6,870 nt of DNA from Conexibacter sp. (GTDB lineage Bacteria; Actinomycetota; Thermoleophilia; Solirubrobacterales; Solirubrobacteraceae): the NCBI GenBank assembly GCA_025964215.1, contig JAOPZG010000069.1:1-6870 (forward strand), read 5' to 3'. Below, piece after piece: positions 5,342-6,870 of the stretch. The notes under the pieces were generated by a model. It was given only the letters and a program-made list of their open reading frames with translations, did no database searches and was not told where the DNA came from. Both the position numbers and the translations under genes were made by a program. Within the stretch, counting starts at the first letter, position 1; each line of letters begins with the position of its first letter.

Positions 5342-6870
5342 TGCTCTGCTCCTTGCATCGCGGACACGAGGTCGCCCTCGGTCCAGTTGCTGTCCAGCCG
5401 CGCGGTGATGCGGCCTTTGACGATCACGAGGATCCGCGCGCACAGCGCGAAGTCGTCGGGGTCCTCCGAGACGACGAGCACGCCCGATCCGCGCTCCAGC
5501 CGCTCTTCGAGCGAGGTCATGATGGAGGCCTTGGCTGCGACGTCGACGCCGGCCGTCGGGTTCTGCAGGATCAGGACGCGCGGATCGGTGGCGAGCGCGC
5601 GGGCCATCACGCACTTCTGCTGGTTGCCGCCGCTGAGCTCGCCGATCGGCTGCTGCGGCGAGGAGGCGATGATCTCCCACTCCTCGGCCAGCCGCTCGTA
5701 GGCGTCGACGCGGTCGCCGTCGCGGAGGATGCCGCGGCGGACCAGGCCGCGCGCCGACGTCATCGTCGCGTTTTCGGCCACCGAGAGCAGGGGCACCATG
5801 CCGCGCGCGTGGCGGTCCTCGGGCACGTAGCCGACGCCGGCGCGCAGCGCGGCGCGGACGTCGCCGAGCGCCATCGCCTGGCCGGCCAGGAGCACGGTTC
5901 CGGCGGTGGGCGCGAGCAGGCCGCCGAGGACCGCTCCGACCTCGGCCTTGCCGGAACCGTCGATCCCGGCCAGGCCGACGCACTCGCCGGCGGCGACCGC
6001 GAGGTCGACGCCGTGGACGCGGCTGCCGACATGGAGGCCTTGGGCGTCCAGGAGGACGCCGGCGCCGGGAGTGGTCGCCCCGCCGCGCACGCGGCGCGTG
6101 CTCGGCCTAGGGTCGGCGCCGGCGCCGGCGTGCGCCGCCACGCCGGACTCGGCGTCCTCTCCCACCATCGCGGCGACCAGGCCGCGCAGCGGCAGCTCGG
6201 TCAGCGGCGCGGTGACCACGTGGCGACCGTCGCGCAGGACGGTGGCCGAGTCGCAGAGGCGGTAGACCTCGTCGAGGTGGTGCGACACGTACACCAACGT
6301 CACGTGCTCGCGCTTGAGCGCCTCGACGACCGCGAAGAGCCGCTCGGCGTCGCGCTTGTCCAGGCCGGCGGTCGGCTCGTCGAGCAGCAGCACCGACGGC
6401 TCCTGGGCCAGCGCCCGGCAGATCTCGACGACCTTCTGCGCGACCGGGTCGAGCCGCTCGACCGGCGTGTCGGCCTCGGCGCCCAGGCCCCACGCGGCGA
6501 GGCGCTCGCCGGCGATGGCGCGCAGCGTGGGCCAGTCGACCATGCCGCCCGCCCGGCGCGGGTACTGGGTCAGCAGCACGTTCTCGGCGGCGGTCATCGC
6601 CGGGACCAGGCGCGAGCGCTGGTAGACGCAGGCGACGTCGCCGTCGATCGCGACCCGGCCGCCGTCGGCGCGCTCGACGCCGGTGAGCAAGGACACCAAC
6701 GTGGACTTGCCCGCGCCATTGCGGCCCACCAGCGCGCGCGCCTCGCCGGCCGGCACGACCATCGACACGGCGTCGAGCGCGAGCGTCGGGCCGTAGCGCT
6801 TGGTGGCGCCCTCGATCACGATGGCGTTGGCGGGAGCGGCGCGGCCGGCCGGGCCCGGAGCGTTGCGCTC
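5338..6870 (-). CDS. Sugar-type (RbsA-like) ABC transporter ATP-binding protein with two nucleotide-binding domains, 5' end open at window edge
   Basis: This cytoplasmic ATPase powers the adjacent permease. No stop occurs between 5338 and the window edge, so 510 residues are open. The only in-frame start codon visible, GTG at 6819-6817, has no Shine-Dalgarno and would trim the first beta strand (AIVIEGATKRYG), so I think the start lies beyond 6870. Residue numbers count from that GTG. Domain 1 has Walker A GRNGAGKST (32-40), Q-loop Q67, Walker B LLLDEPT (D147, E148) and H-loop H180, but a weak signature (LDPVAQ, 123-128). A Gly/Ala/Arg/Pro linker (about 222-254) follows. Domain 2 has Walker A GIDGSGKA (285-292), the RbsA-like YVPEDR (331-336) and an intact LSGGNQQK signature (395-402), but its Walker B reads LILQNPT, with Q419 and N420 in place of Asp and Glu, and it has no H-loop His (SED at 451-453). 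One ATP site is therefore complete and the other degenerate. The length of about 500 residues is normal for RbsA/XylG/MglA. It is the first visible gene of the operon. Confidence 0.93.
   Translation of the reverse strand, partial: ERNAPGPAGRAAPANAIVIEGATKRYGPTLALDAVSMVVPAGEARALVGRNGAGKSTLVSLLTGVERADGGRVAIDGDVACVYQRSRLVPAMTAAENVLLTQYPRRAGGMVDWPTLRAIAGERLAAWGLGAEADTPVERLDPVAQKVVEICRALAQEPSVLLLDEPTAGLDKRDAERLFAVVEALKREHVTLVYVSHHLDEVYRLCDSATVLRDGRHVVTAPLTELPLRGLVAAMVGEDAESGVAAHAGAGADPRPSTRRVRGGATTPGAGVLLDAQGLHVGSRVHGVDLAVAAGECVGLAGIDGSGKAEVGAVLGGLLAPTAGTVLLAGQAMALGDVRAALRAGVGYVPEDRHARGMVPLLSVAENATMTSARGLVRRGILRDGDRVDAYERLAEEWEIIASSPQQPIGELSGGNQQKCVMARALATDPRVLILQNPTAGVDVAAKASIMTSLEERLERGSGVLVVSEDPDDFALCARILVIVKGRITARLDSNWTEGDLVSAMQGAEQ
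5349..5354 (-). promoter_or_regulatory. Ribosome binding site deciding the GTG start of the permease gene
   Basis: AAGGAG on the minus strand lies 7 bases before the GTG at 5341-5339, inside the last codons of the ATPase gene. It identifies the true permease start within a frame that stays open far upstream as a shadow. Confidence 0.8.

Noticed and set aside
5560..5565. Sequencing error as the cause of the altered Walker B (Gln-Asn) in ATPase domain 2
   Set aside because: Both codons are read cleanly in frame, the downstream PTAGVD motif is intact, and producing Q-N from D-E would need several base changes. A real substitution is more likely.
4208..5701. A 497-residue plus-strand open frame opposite the permease gene
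   Set aside because: The translation is dominated by Gln, Asp, Arg and Glu produced by reading a hydrophobic membrane protein gene backwards. It crosses two gene junctions and has no recognisable domain.
6111..6131. GGCGCC-type short tandem repeat
   Set aside because: It encodes the Ala/Gly linker between the two domains of the ATPase and is short; ordinary low complexity in a GC-rich gene explains it.

Overview
This window is a single, tightly packed, minus-strand gene cluster from a very GC-rich bacterium. GC is roughly 70% or more by eye, and third codon positions are almost all G or C. GTG starts, 4-base stop/start overlaps and the protein style suggest a high-GC actinobacterium. Soil lineages such as Thermoleophilia/Solirubrobacterales would fit, but that placement is an inference from style and not a database match.

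Reading in the direction of transcription (high to low coordinates) there are six genes. (1) 6870-5338 is a two-domain sugar-type (RbsA-like) ABC ATPase, whose 5' end is open at the window edge. (2) 5341-4223 is an RbsC-like ABC permease. (3) 4226-2646 is an FAD-dependent GMC oxidoreductase with a cysteine triplet spaced as in the iron-sulphur-containing FAD glucose dehydrogenases. (4) 2649-2209 is its probable small partner, of the gluconate 2-dehydrogenase subunit 3 family. (5) 2186-660 is an NAD(P)-dependent aldehyde dehydrogenase. (6) 657-1 is a cyclic amidohydrolase of the dihydroorotase/allantoinase/hydantoinase group, whose 3' end is cut by the window edge.

Three junctions are 4-base overlaps (GTGA, GTGA, ATGA); the other two gaps are 22 and 2 bases. 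No stretch over 25 bases lacks a gene. I see no promoter, terminator, tRNA, rRNA, CRISPR array, insertion sequence or regulator gene inside the window. The promoter, and probably the periplasmic substrate-binding protein, should lie beyond position 6870.

The cluster reads as an uptake-and-oxidation pathway. A small polar molecule enters through the ABC importer, an alcohol group is oxidised by the GMC/small-subunit pair, a resulting aldehyde is oxidised to an acid by the aldehyde dehydrogenase, and a cyclic amide, imide or ureide bond is opened by the amidohydrolase. The individual families are clear. The substrate and the order of steps are inference. The least ordinary points are the combination itself, the apparently cytoplasmic two-subunit GMC enzyme with a possible 3Fe-4S site but no export signal or cytochrome, and the ATPase with one intact and one degenerate ATP site.
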